From NCBI RefSeq assembly GCF_009696615.1, contig NZ_VULO01000008.1, positions 1 to 64,000 on the forward strand: a DNA stretch of 64,000 nt, written 5' to 3'. The stretch's first letter is position 1. Every line of letters begins with the position of its first letter. Positions 54,566-63,367 of the stretch are shown one piece after another. Below the pieces are notes generated by a model that was not told the DNA's origin, searched no databases, and saw only the letters and a program-made list of their open reading frames with translations. This DNA comes from Scrofimicrobium canadense. Lineage in GTDB: Bacteria > Actinomycetota > Actinomycetes > Actinomycetales > Actinomycetaceae. The translations under genes were made by a program, and so were the position numbers.

Positions 54566-55351
54566 ATGAGAATCGCTACGTGGAACGTAAACTCCGCCAG
54601 AACCCGAGTCGACCGTATTATCGCTTTTTTGCAACGCTCTAACGTTGATATGTTGGCCATGCAAGAAATCAAATGCCGCCCCGACCAGTTTCCAATTGAT
54701 GCTTTCACTGAAGCCGGATATGAGGTTGCCATCCACGGCTTGAATCAGTGGAACGGCGTTGCCATCGCAAGCAAACTTCCACTGCTCGACGTACGTGACC
54801 AGTTCCCATCGCAACCTACCTGGCAAGACACTGTGGAAGCACGGGCCTTGGCAGCAACGGTAGAGTCTCCAGCGGGACCACTAACGTATTGGAGTTTGTA
54901 CATTCCTAACGGACGCGAGATCAGCCATCCGCACTACCAATACAAACTGGAGTGGTTAGCGGCTCTGCAAGCGGATGCATCAGGGTGGCTGCGCGAAGAT
55001 CCCGATGCGCTTATCGCTATGGGGGGCGATTGGAATGTCGCGCCACGAGATGAAGACGTATGGGATATTGATTTTTTTGCTGGTGCCACTCACGTGACCC
55101 CCGCTGAGCGTGAAGCATTCTCAGCCTTTGAAGATGCCGGGTACCGCGAAGTGACACGGCCCCAAGTGGAAGGCTACACGTATTGGGACTATCAGCAATT
55201 ACGCTTCCCGAAGAACGAAGGGATGCGCATCGACTTTATGTACGCATCACCGGCTTTAGCAGACCGGGTTGTTTCGGCAGAAATTGACCGCAATGAGCGC
55301 AAAGGAAAAGGAGCCTCCGATCACGTACCAGTAATCGTTGATTGGGAATAG
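54566..55351 (+). CDS. xth: Exodeoxyribonuclease III / AP endonuclease
   Basis: The 261-aa enzyme incises abasic sites and trims 3' ends in base-excision repair. Signatures are MRIATWNVNSARTRVDRI, MQEIKC (metal-binding Glu), GGDWNVAPRDEDVWD (catalytic Asp/Asn) and the C-terminal GASDHVPVIVDWE (catalytic Asp-His). ATG 54566 follows AGGAG; the frame upstream to 54506 lies in the SDR gene. It belongs to the Xth/ExoA family. Confidence 0.94.
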   Translation: MRIATWNVNSARTRVDRIIAFLQRSNVDMLAMQEIKCRPDQFPIDAFTEAGYEVAIHGLNQWNGVAIASKLPLLDVRDQFPSQPTWQDTVEARALAATVESPAGPLTYWSLYIPNGREISHPHYQYKLEWLAALQADASGWLREDPDALIAMGGDWNVAPRDEDVWDIDFFAGATHVTPAEREAFSAFEDAGYREVTRPQVEGYTYWDYQQLRFPKNEGMRIDFMYASPALADRVVSAEIDRNERKGKGASDHVPVIVDWE

Positions 55352-55382
55352 GCTCCGCAGATTTGCGCGGGCCGCATTGCAC

Positions 55383-56162
55383 TTACTCCAGTGGTAAAGT
55401 TGGCCAGTTCTTCTTATGCCAAGGACCAAAAGGCTCTTCACCAAGAAAAACACCTGCCAACCCTGACATTGGATCGGCCCACACGAATGATCCGGACTGG
55501 CCAAAGTGGCCGAATGTCTGCGCACTGACTGTCGGTGGCGTCCAGTGATCAGTTTTATTCCCTCGAATCTCTGGGCCAAGACCCCACAGATTAGGATCCT
55601 GACGGCCGTAGCCTGGCAGTATCCCCACCAGGTCCGGGAATGCAGGCGTATGCATAGCCTGCGCAGTGGTCGAATCGAGAAGCTGCGGATCAAGAAACTC
55701 TTGTGCGAGTATCGACAGGTCTGCCACATTACCCTGGCCGCAATGGGCTGGCGATCCGTTCACCTCAACTGAGGCCATTCCAAGTGGCTCTGACACTTCC
55801 CGCCGCAACCATTGTGGTGCCGAACAACCGGTGGCTGCCTCGATCTCATGCCCTAAGACTTCGTACCCCTGATTGGAGTAAATCCGGCGTGCCCCCACCC
55901 GGGCTGCTGTCTGCGTCCCGTCTCCTTCAGGCGCTAAACCAGACGCATGTGCCAGTACATGCGCGATTGTGGCCTGCGGGGGGCCGGCCGCCTGATCATA
56001 TGACATAAGCTCACGTTGAATTGCCACGTGTACCCCTAGTGCGGTAATCAGTTTGGTGACCGAAGCCAGGGGGAAAACTCGGCCAACGTCTCCGTATTGA
56101 ACGCGCACTGCCCCCGATCTGTCGATTACTGCGTAACCGTAGTCAAAGGGAACGTCGATCAT
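55383..56162 (-). CDS. Serine hydrolase, class C beta-lactamase/esterase fold
   Basis: A 259-aa protein of the beta-lactamase family (PF00144). The catalytic SxxK is SVTK (in FPLASVTKLITA), the second motif is YSN (in RRIYSNQGYEV), and HFGQSGSF takes the place of the KTG/HxG box. No signal peptide is visible, so it is probably a cytoplasmic esterase or peptidase rather than a secreted beta-lactamase. The start overlaps the stop of the TetR gene as ATGA. Confidence 0.85.
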   Translation of the reverse strand: MIDVPFDYGYAVIDRSGAVRVQYGDVGRVFPLASVTKLITALGVHVAIQRELMSYDQAAGPPQATIAHVLAHASGLAPEGDGTQTAARVGARRIYSNQGYEVLGHEIEAATGCSAPQWLRREVSEPLGMASVEVNGSPAHCGQGNVADLSILAQEFLDPQLLDSTTAQAMHTPAFPDLVGILPGYGRQDPNLWGLGPEIRGNKTDHWTPPTVSAQTFGHFGQSGSFVWADPMSGLAGVFLGEEPFGPWHKKNWPTLPLE

Positions 56163-56896
56163 CGGGTGAGTTCTCGATTCACAATGAGAACTCTTTGGAA
56201 TGATCCAGCCAGTTCTTCTGGCACAGCGGCCGCAATTGCCAGTAACCCATCAGAGCCAAGCTGCAGTATTTTTACTGCTAAAGCAAGTAACCTACCCACA
56301 AGGTACTGCCCGGGCTCGAGACCATCAGGATACTCACTGACGATCAGGCCCCCATACCAAGCGCCGATAAGCATGTCGGCAATACCTTCTGAAGAGAACA
56401 ATGGCACGCACCATTTTTCTTCGGCTAGGAGGTCAACGCGCTCAACGATGAGGGCCCGAATATGTTGCATCCGTTCAGAATAGTGGTCATGGAGCGGGTG
56501 GCCAGGCGACGCCGCTTCAGTAGCCATGGTTGAATCAAAACGTGCCAACATTGGAAATTCTTCAAGAGCCGTTAAGCGCAAGAGCGCGGCTCCAAGGCCG
56601 GTGAGACTATGCTTGTAGTCCCCAACTGTAGTCTCACCGGTCCCTGGATTTACTTTGATTGCGTCTATCCCCAATTGGCTGTGCCAACGCGCCATGGTTG
56701 AGAAAAGAAGAGCTTCTTTGGTCGGGAAGTGATAGATCACCGCCGGATGCGATATACCAACGATCTTCGCGACGTCTCGCAAAGAAAAACCATAATATCC
56801 TTTGTCTCCAAAAAGCTCAGTGGCGGCTACAAGAATTGCTTCTTTTGTAGCGCGCCCAGAGCCATATGCGCCCCGTACTTTGGGACTCTCCGACAT
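56159..56896 (-). CDS. TetR-family transcriptional regulator
   Basis: A 245-aa regulator with the TetR N-terminal domain (GRATKEAILVAATELFGDKG, then SLRDVAKIVGISHPAVIYHF). A longer C-terminal ligand-binding domain follows. It is coupled to the serine hydrolase gene by ATGA and probably regulates that gene or itself. No operator could be assigned. Confidence 0.9.
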   Translation of the reverse strand: MSESPKVRGAYGSGRATKEAILVAATELFGDKGYYGFSLRDVAKIVGISHPAVIYHFPTKEALLFSTMARWHSQLGIDAIKVNPGTGETTVGDYKHSLTGLGAALLRLTALEEFPMLARFDSTMATEAASPGHPLHDHYSERMQHIRALIVERVDLLAEEKWCVPLFSSEGIADMLIGAWYGGLIVSEYPDGLEPGQYLVGRLLALAVKILQLGSDGLLAIAAAVPEELAGSFQRVLIVNRELTR

Positions 56897-56944
56897 GGAG
56901 CACCTCCGAGCTTTCAGTCAACTCTTCTATTGTTCCACGTGTTG

Positions 56945-59545
56945 TCACTGCGTCCGAATTCTTAGCCCCTCGTTTTCGTTATTTAATTCAACTTCTACCT
57001 GATCACCGTCGTTGATCTCCCCGGCGAGGAGCTCGACAGCAAGACGGTCGCCCACTTCCTTTTGGACGAGGCGACGAAGTGGACGGGCTCCAAAAGCAGG
57101 ATCGTAGCCGTGGTCTTCCAACCACTTGCGGGCTTCTGGTGCAACAGAAAGCTCGATGCGACGGGACTGCAAACGTTTCGCCATCTGTGCAACCTGCAAA
57201 TCGACGATCTTACCCAACTCTTCTTTGGTGAGTGGATCAAAAATGACTATCTCATCAAGTCGATTGAGGAACTCGGGCCTGAATGCTCGGTGAACTTCTC
57301 CCATCACGGCCTCACGCTTCCCTTCGGATGAAAGCTCAGGGTCGATCAAATACTGAGACCCTAGGTTTGAGGTCAAAATGAGTATGGTGTTTCGGAAGTC
57401 TACGGTTCGTCCCTGGCCATCAGTGAGGCGCCCATCGTCGAGGACCTGCAATAAAATGTTGAAGATCTCCGGGTGAGCCTTTTCCACCTCGTCTAAAAGA
57501 ACGACGGAATATGGCCTGCGGCGCACGGCTTCGGTTAGCTGCCCACCTTCGTCGTATCCCACGTAACCCGGAGGGGCACCCACAAGCCTGGCAACCGCAT
57601 GCTTCTCAGAGTATTCACTCATATCGATGCGGATCATTGCCCGCGGATCATCAAAGAGAAATTCCGCGAGTGACTTCGCCAGTTCGGTCTTACCAACACC
57701 AGTAGGCCCGAGGAAGAGGAACGAGCCGGTTGGACGATCGGGGTCCGACACGCCCGCACGCGACCGCCGAACAGCATCGGCCACAGCCCTGACCGCGGCT
57801 TCTTGTCCTATGAGTCGCTCACCAATCCATTTCTCCATTTCGAGGAGTTTTTCAGTTTCTCCTTGGAGCAGGCGTCCCGTAGGTATGCCGGTCCATGACT
57901 GGATAACTTCAGCGATTTCTTGCGGCCCAACCTTGTCAGCGATCATCGGATCGAGAGAATCCTCAGCTTGCTGCGCGTCTGCAAGTTCAGCCTCGGCAAT
58001 TTCTGCCTCGATAGCAGGAATCTCGCCGTTTTGAATCCGCCCGGCTTCATCATACCTACCATCACGCATAGCCAGTTCAAAAGCCGTACGCAGCTCATCA
58101 AGTTTCGCGCGCAAGTCACCGACGCGGTTGCGTCCAGCTTTTTCATTTTCCCACCGTGCCACTAACGCAGAAAGCTCTTCGTCTTTGTCAGCAATTTCGT
58201 CTTGGAGCCGCACGAGGCGCTCTTGGGCCGCGTCATCAGCCTGTTCGGGATCAGACTCACGCAAGTACGTCTCTTCCATCTTCATGCGGTCAAGCGCCCG
58301 GCGTAGTTCGTCAATCTCTACCGGCGAAGAGTCCAACTCCATCCGCAAGCGCGAAGCAGCCTCGTCAACAAGATCGATTGCCTTATCGGGCAGTTGCCGT
58401 CCCGTGATGTAACGGTCTGATAGCTGTGCCGCCGCTACCAACGCACCATCGGAAATAGTGACCTTATGATGCGCTTCATACTTTGGTGCGATGCCACGCA
58501 ATATGGCCACGGTATCTTCAACGCTGGGTTCTCCAACAAAGACTTGTTGGAATCGGCGCTCTAGTGCGGGATCCTTTTCAATATTCTCCCGGTACTCATC
58601 AAGTGTGGTGGCACCCACCATGCGGAGTTCACCGCGTGCCAACATTGGCTTGAGCATGTTGCCCGCATCCATGGAGCCTTCTGATGCTCCTGCGCCGACG
58701 ACGGTGTGCATTTCATCAATGAAGGTAATGACTTCCCCGTCAGAGTTGGCGATCTCTTCTAGGACGGCCTTGAGTCGTTCTTCGAACTCTCCGCGATATT
58801 TGGCGCCAGCAACCATGGCCCCTAGGTCTAGTGCAATGAGTTTTTTGTCCCGCAGACTTTCAGGAACGTCACCTTCAACAATGCGTTGTGCTAGTCCTTC
58901 GACAACAGCTGTTTTACCCACGCCGGGTTCTCCAATGAGCACCGGGTTATTTTTTGTGCGCCGCGAGAGAACTTGAACTACGCGCCGAATTTCGGCGTCG
59001 CGACCAATCACCGGGTCAAGTTTTCCTTCCCTGGCCACTTCTGTCAGATCACGACCGTACTTCGCCAATGCTTGGAACGTGCCTTCTGGGTTTGCGCTAT
59101 CAACAGGCTCGGGGCGCAGCCGTGTAAGAGCCGCCTCGAGTTCTTCTGGGGTCGCCCCATCTGCTTGGAGAATCTTCCCTGCTTCAGTGTCTGACCCAGC
59201 CAGTGCGATCAATAGATGCTCTGTGGAAACGTAGGTGTCCCCCCGCGATTCTGCCAGTTTTTGAGCGGCTGTAATAATATTGAGGAAGGCCCTGCTGGGC
59301 TGAGGTTGCCCGACACTGCTTCCAGAGCTTGCTGGAAGCGCCACAAGTGCCGTACGGGTTTGAGCGCCAACCTGTCCGCGCTGCGCACCAACCGCCGCTA
59401 GGAGCGAAATGGCAATTCCTTCTGGCTGTTCTAGCAGCGCCTCGAGGAGGTGCAGCGGTTCTACTTGCGGGTTCCCGGCGGCCGCTGCCATCTGTACTGC
59501 AGCGCTCACCGCCTCTTGAGATTTAGTGGTGAGATTTTGACTCAC
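56945..59545 (-). CDS. clpB: ClpB disaggregase
   Basis: ClpB with DnaK pulls proteins out of aggregates. The order is Clp N domain (two repeats), nucleotide-binding domain 1 ([14 protein letters not shown]), the coiled-coil middle domain (about 400-520), and domain 2 ([17 protein letters not shown], with Walker [12 protein letters not shown]). Length (866 aa) is normal. The GTG start follows AAGGAG. A HAIR element upstream indicates HspR control. Confidence 0.97.
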   Translation of the reverse strand: MSQNLTTKSQEAVSAAVQMAAAAGNPQVEPLHLLEALLEQPEGIAISLLAAVGAQRGQVGAQTRTALVALPASSGSSVGQPQPSRAFLNIITAAQKLAESRGDTYVSTEHLLIALAGSDTEAGKILQADGATPEELEAALTRLRPEPVDSANPEGTFQALAKYGRDLTEVAREGKLDPVIGRDAEIRRVVQVLSRRTKNNPVLIGEPGVGKTAVVEGLAQRIVEGDVPESLRDKKLIALDLGAMVAGAKYRGEFEERLKAVLEEIANSDGEVITFIDEMHTVVGAGASEGSMDAGNMLKPMLARGELRMVGATTLDEYRENIEKDPALERRFQQVFVGEPSVEDTVAILRGIAPKYEAHHKVTISDGALVAAAQLSDRYITGRQLPDKAIDLVDEAASRLRMELDSSPVEIDELRRALDRMKMEETYLRESDPEQADDAAQERLVRLQDEIADKDEELSALVARWENEKAGRNRVGDLRAKLDELRTAFELAMRDGRYDEAGRIQNGEIPAIEAEIAEAELADAQQAEDSLDPMIADKVGPQEIAEVIQSWTGIPTGRLLQGETEKLLEMEKWIGERLIGQEAAVRAVADAVRRSRAGVSDPDRPTGSFLFLGPTGVGKTELAKSLAEFLFDDPRAMIRIDMSEYSEKHAVARLVGAPPGYVGYDEGGQLTEAVRRRPYSVVLLDEVEKAHPEIFNILLQVLDDGRLTDGQGRTVDFRNTILILTSNLGSQYLIDPELSSEGKREAVMGEVHRAFRPEFLNRLDEIVIFDPLTKEELGKIVDLQVAQMAKRLQSRRIELSVAPEARKWLEDHGYDPAFGARPLRRLVQKEVGDRLAVELLAGEINDGDQVEVELNNENEGLRIRTQ

Positions 59546-59607
59546 GAATAACTCCTTACTATGCGTTCATAATGTCTTTTGCGAGGCGTTACCACCTCGT
59601 TCACATA

Positions 59608-59628
59608 GTTGAGTCTACCCCGCTCAAG
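59608..59628 (-). promoter_or_regulatory. HAIR element (HspR operator) upstream of clpB
   Basis: GTTGAGT-N7-GCTCAAG matches the HAIR consensus CTTGAGT-N7-ACTCAAG with one change in each arm. HspR represses dnaK and clpB through this site in Streptomyces and mycobacteria. It is 63-83 bp upstream of the clpB start. Confidence 0.75.
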
Positions 59629-59664
59629 TTTTTCTTGCGCGTTGAAATCACCACAGTTTTTCTA

Positions 59665-60441
59665 CTACCAAGAAGTGCGCATGTACTCTCTTCGCGCCCG
59701 GTTGCGCGACACCAGCCACACAATTCCGCCGATCGTGAGGCCAATACCAATGACGCCAATGACGGAGGCAACGATGAGCGCAATGACGGTTCCTTGCACC
59801 ATATCGCCAAGCTGACCACCCTGCATGACCATGAGTCCACTACTTCCTGCAGGTCCACAGTCAATTGTGTAGCTTCCTGGAGTAATACCCGTTCCCGAGA
59901 CAACACCATCTGTGCTTTGGTAGAGGGTGAACTCTCCACCGTCACCACTGAGTGTGCACTCATCGGGCTGTTGCACGCCCGACCCGAATACTCCGATGGT
60001 GCCAGAGTCATCGACGGTGACTGTCGAACCGTTGGCCCCCATGCCTCCAACCAGCGTCCCGAAGTCTGTACTTCCTAGGATGATGCCGATCGCGGTAGCA
60101 ATGGGCAGAATAAAAACGCACACCAAACCAATGACGAGCATCCATATTGCACCGGCCCGCGAGGGCATCGGGCCAGTAGGACCAGCATATGCTGCCGGAC
60201 CAGGAGGCGGCGGTGTGGGTGCCTGCCCACCCGAATACACCGGCCAGGGGCGTTCAGGCTCTGTGGGAGTCGAAGCTGGCTGGGTACCCCAGTTCTGAGA
60301 CCGCTGCCCATATCTGGGGGCATCCTCATTGTGTGGCGGAATAGAAGGTGCCGAGTCCTCAGCAGGATCAGGACCAGGTTCCACGCCTTTATTTTCTTCA
60401 GGTTCACTGGGGGGCATATAACGCCCTATCGGGTCACTCAC
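59665..60441 (-). CDS. Hypothetical membrane protein with Pro-rich N-terminus
   Basis: A 258-aa protein. About 85 Pro/Ser/Glu-rich residues precede a membrane segment (GAIWMLVIGLVCVFILPIAT), an extracytoplasmic beta domain with two Cys (ECTLSG, IDCGPAG), and a second membrane segment near the C-terminus, ending in a basic tail. GTG 60441 follows AGGAG; the frame upstream is not protein-like. A similar layout occurs in many actinobacterial envelope proteins of unknown role. It is similar in style to the product of 23228-23947 but not clearly homologous. Confidence 0.6.
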   Translation of the reverse strand: MSDPIGRYMPPSEPEENKGVEPGPDPAEDSAPSIPPHNEDAPRYGQRSQNWGTQPASTPTEPERPWPVYSGGQAPTPPPPGPAAYAGPTGPMPSRAGAIWMLVIGLVCVFILPIATAIGIILGSTDFGTLVGGMGANGSTVTVDDSGTIGVFGSGVQQPDECTLSGDGGEFTLYQSTDGVVSGTGITPGSYTIDCGPAGSSGLMVMQGGQLGDMVQGTVIALIVASVIGVIGIGLTIGGIVWLVSRNRARREYMRTSW

Positions 60442-60488
60442 TCTTGATTCTCCTAACGTCGAGTCTATGCTACCGGCCCCACGCCTCA

Positions 60489-61259
60489 TCAGCCGTAGAT
60501 GGCGACGCAATAGGTAAGAACTGACATCGCGATCTCTCCTGCCCCAATGAGTCCGGGACGCACGCGAGTTCCTTTTTTCTGCATAAGCGGAAGCATTACC
60601 GCACGAGTCGCGAGCACAGCCGCCAGTACCATGTACCACCACGAAAACCCGCGCGAGATTGCCAGCAGTAGAGCAACTACCAGCAATGCGCCGTGGTATG
60701 TCCAGCTCACCCACATCCACCTGGGGTTATTACGCCCACGAATCATAGATCGAACGTAGAAAATCGAGCCTAGAAGGTAACACAAAACAACGGCGGTGGC
60801 GATAATCTCCTCGCTCCACGAGCGAAGCATTGGACCGATCATGTAGGCCGCCGGTGAGAGAAATACGCAGACAACGACAAGAAGAGCCCTCGCCCACACT
60901 CCAGTACTTCTTCCGCAATACCACTCGTAGATCAAGAAAGGAATATATGGCAGAAGAACCCAGGACCATGTAAAGAGAAAAGGGCGCGAAATGAGCAGTA
61001 TGAGTCCAAAAATGGCCGTCAGCCCAACATACGTCACAAGAGCGGGATAGTAACGGGGTTTTCTGCGAGATTTGAGCCAGGTTTCCCACACCTGCGCCGC
61101 AAGGAACGTACTCAATGCAGCTCCTAACAAAGCCAGCTGCACAGGTGCAAAACCGCCCACCCCCATCCCTACCAGTACGGGTAACAGCACAATGGCCCAG
61201 CCTCCGTGCTGGCTAGGAAGCCACCCCTTTCGCACTAACATGCGTGAGCGTGATCCCAC
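60489..61259 (-). CDS. YwiC-like membrane protein
   Basis: The 256-aa protein begins with the YwiC signature PSQHGGWAIVLLPVLVG and has about eight membrane segments. The family is widespread in Firmicutes and actinobacteria; in Bacillus it neighbours nitrate respiration genes, but the function is not established. Here there is no such context: it lies 47 bp upstream of the Pro-rich membrane protein gene on the same strand. Confidence 0.75.
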   Translation of the reverse strand: MGSRSRMLVRKGWLPSQHGGWAIVLLPVLVGMGVGGFAPVQLALLGAALSTFLAAQVWETWLKSRRKPRYYPALVTYVGLTAIFGLILLISRPFLFTWSWVLLPYIPFLIYEWYCGRSTGVWARALLVVVCVFLSPAAYMIGPMLRSWSEEIIATAVVLCYLLGSIFYVRSMIRGRNNPRWMWVSWTYHGALLVVALLLAISRGFSWWYMVLAAVLATRAVMLPLMQKKGTRVRPGLIGAGEIAMSVLTYCVAIYG

Positions 61260-61642
61260 CTGTACCTCCTTGGGTATTTATTACAAGGATAATAGGTAAA
61301 AACGCAAGTTTTTAGACCTTCCTTCCTTTTCTTAGAATTGCCATTACCGCAGAGTCGACTAAGACGAACTACCTGGCGAACACTATCTCATCTGCCTCAC
61401 CAGCTGATCCGCGCACGCAATGACCCCGGAGCGCTATACAGAGCTAGGGACATAGTTCCTACTGTAACTAACCTTGCATGATAGCTCCTCGTCCATTGTC
61501 GCAGACAACACACACTGACTTTATGCAAGTGACAATATCCCGACTCCACAGCACAACCAAGAAACTTCACAAAACTTAGGGTAGCCTAAGATGGACTGAT
61601 AGCCGCTGTGTATTGACGTTAGTTGATAGTGATTGAGGTTTT
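61260..61642. other. 383-bp intergenic region with iron-box promoter
   Basis: This gap between the divergent ywiC-like and siderophore-interacting-protein genes has no coding frame I can support. It contains the DtxR-like box at 61576-61594, with TATTGACGTTAGT downstream of it. The AT-rich part next to the ywiC-like start (61265-61330) may hold that gene's promoter. Confidence 0.6.
61576..61594 (+). promoter_or_regulatory. Candidate DtxR/IdeR iron box
   Basis: TTAGGGTAGCCTAAGATGG matches about 14 of 19 consensus positions, with TTAGG and TAGCCTAA intact. It lies 49 bp upstream of the siderophore-interacting protein gene. Such boxes are bound by the iron-loaded repressor. Confidence 0.65.
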
Positions 61643-62467
61643 ATGAGCGTAGTATTCGCCCGCGAACGCGTGAGGCATCCCCTCCACAGGCGCACTCTGC
61701 AGGTTTCCGCCTCCTCGAGAATTTTTCCTTCGTTAACGCGGATTACGTTGCGCGGAGAAGAATTAGCTGGTTTCACCGCGCCTGGTCCTGCTGATCATAT
61801 AAAAGTATTCTTCCCTGATCCTGTCACTGGCGTGACAGCTGTCCCACAGTTCACTTCCGAGGGGATACACCCACCCGCTTCTGGAACTGTTATCGCCAGG
61901 GACTACACGCCTCTGGAGTTTCGAGCAGACGGCCCCCACGGCCCTGAACTTGATATTGATTTTGTGTTACACGGCGATGATGGACCGGCCTCAGCCTGGG
62001 CAGCGCGGGCTACCCCTGGAGACTCGCTCACTATTGCAGGCCCACGAGGCTCCCATTTACCGCCGCCTAATATCGAACACTTGATCGTGGTGGCCGACGA
62101 AACTGCACTTCCTGCAGCTAAGAGGTGGCTGAGCTTTGCGGGCGACAATATACCTGTCACTGCCCTATTGTCGGTCAGCGATCCTGAAGCAACAAGCTAT
62201 CTAGACTCAGACGCCCCGCATAGTCTCCGTTGGTTCTTTGGCGATGACCGCTCAACTCAAGTAGAGATAGCACTGCGGGAGTTGACGGTCACCGATAGAA
62301 CGTTTGTTTTCCTCGCGGGCGAGGCAACTGCACTTATTCCATTGCGCCGGCATTTACGCCGAGACCTGGGGCTTTCTGCCTCTCAGGTTGACGCCAGCGG
62401 ATACTGGAAGCGCGGTGAGGCGAACCTCGATCACCATGCGCCTCTCGACCCCAGCGACCCCGACTAG
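61643..62467 (+). CDS. Siderophore-interacting protein (FAD-dependent ferric reductase)
   Basis: A 274-aa SIP/ViuB-family flavoprotein that reduces iron from ferric siderophores in the cytoplasm. The FAD-binding region spans ITLRGEELAGFTAPGPADHI to DYTPLEFRAD, and the FAGPRGS-like AGPRGSHLPP follows. The C-terminal SIP domain has VVADETALPAAKRWL and the end signature SGYWKRGEAN. It is preceded by an iron box and by GAGG. No siderophore uptake genes are seen beside it. Confidence 0.93.
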   Translation: MSVVFARERVRHPLHRRTLQVSASSRIFPSLTRITLRGEELAGFTAPGPADHIKVFFPDPVTGVTAVPQFTSEGIHPPASGTVIARDYTPLEFRADGPHGPELDIDFVLHGDDGPASAWAARATPGDSLTIAGPRGSHLPPPNIEHLIVVADETALPAAKRWLSFAGDNIPVTALLSVSDPEATSYLDSDAPHSLRWFFGDDRSTQVEIALRELTVTDRTFVFLAGEATALIPLRRHLRRDLGLSASQVDASGYWKRGEANLDHHAPLDPSDPD

Positions 62468-62554
62468 TCACTACTTTTCCTCTAGAAAAAGCGGACTGCG
62501 CCTCTGCGCAGATTTCTAGGTTTCTGAACGGTTCGGCGTGCAGATCGACTTTAA

Positions 62555-63328
62555 TCAGAAGAGCAACGCCACCGAGCTTACGACGGTGAGAACCAATACG
62601 ATGGGATCGAATATGCGATTCGTCATGCGTAGGGCAAAAAATCTTCCTGCTACCGCCCCCAGAATAACTATCGGAGCTAATACAAGGGTAGAAAGAAGCG
62701 TTTGCGAGGTAATGAGGCCAATGCCGGCAGAAAAGGGAACTTTGAGAAGGTTGACGACAAAGAAAAACCACGCTGAAGTCCCTAAGAATTTCACAACTTC
62801 GAAACGAGCGGCTAGAAAATAGAGCGACATGACAGGCCCACCTGCGTTTGCTGCCATCGTCGTGAATCCCCCCAGAGCGCCGTACGCTCCGCGTATAAGA
62901 GGATTGGCAGTAACCGACACCTTAGTGGAACTCTCATTATTTGCGGCAAACATGCGTTTCCACATTGGAGAACGCATAGTCAAAGTAAGCCCTATCAGAC
63001 ACAGTAAAATAATCGCAATAGCTTTTTTCATCACTGCGTCATTGACGTACAAAAGGAAGATTGCGCCCAGAACAATTCCTACAAGAACAGTGGGGACTAA
63101 GTTTTTCAGTACTCGCCAATCAGCATCATGGCGATATGTCCACACAGCAATGAGGTCTCCCATAAGGAGCAATAAAAGCATTGCCGCGGTGGACTGGCGC
63201 GCTGGCAAAACTGCCGCAAATAGCGCCACAACCAGCGTCCCAGCACCGGGCAATGCTGTTTTAGATATACCGATAAGAAACGCTGCAACAGTGAGAACAA
63301 CCCACCCCAAAAGATCGACATCGAACAT
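62555..63328 (-). CDS. TauE/SafE-family membrane permease (TSUP)
   Basis: The 257-aa protein has about eight membrane segments in two related halves. The N-terminal FLIGISKTALPGAG and the second half's GGFTTMAANAGGPVMSLYFL are family hallmarks. TSUP proteins move sulfite, sulfoacetate or other organic anions; the substrate here is unknown. It converges with the SIP gene and lies 39 bp after the alcohol dehydrogenase gene on the same strand, perhaps in an operon. Confidence 0.9.
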   Translation of the reverse strand: MFDVDLLGWVVLTVAAFLIGISKTALPGAGTLVVALFAAVLPARQSTAAMLLLLLMGDLIAVWTYRHDADWRVLKNLVPTVLVGIVLGAIFLLYVNDAVMKKAIAIILLCLIGLTLTMRSPMWKRMFAANNESSTKVSVTANPLIRGAYGALGGFTTMAANAGGPVMSLYFLAARFEVVKFLGTSAWFFFVVNLLKVPFSAGIGLITSQTLLSTLVLAPIVILGAVAGRFFALRMTNRIFDPIVLVLTVVSSVALLF

Positions 63329-63367
63329 GTCCGCTATCCCGCGTTTCCGTTGTCGTTATCGGTGGCA

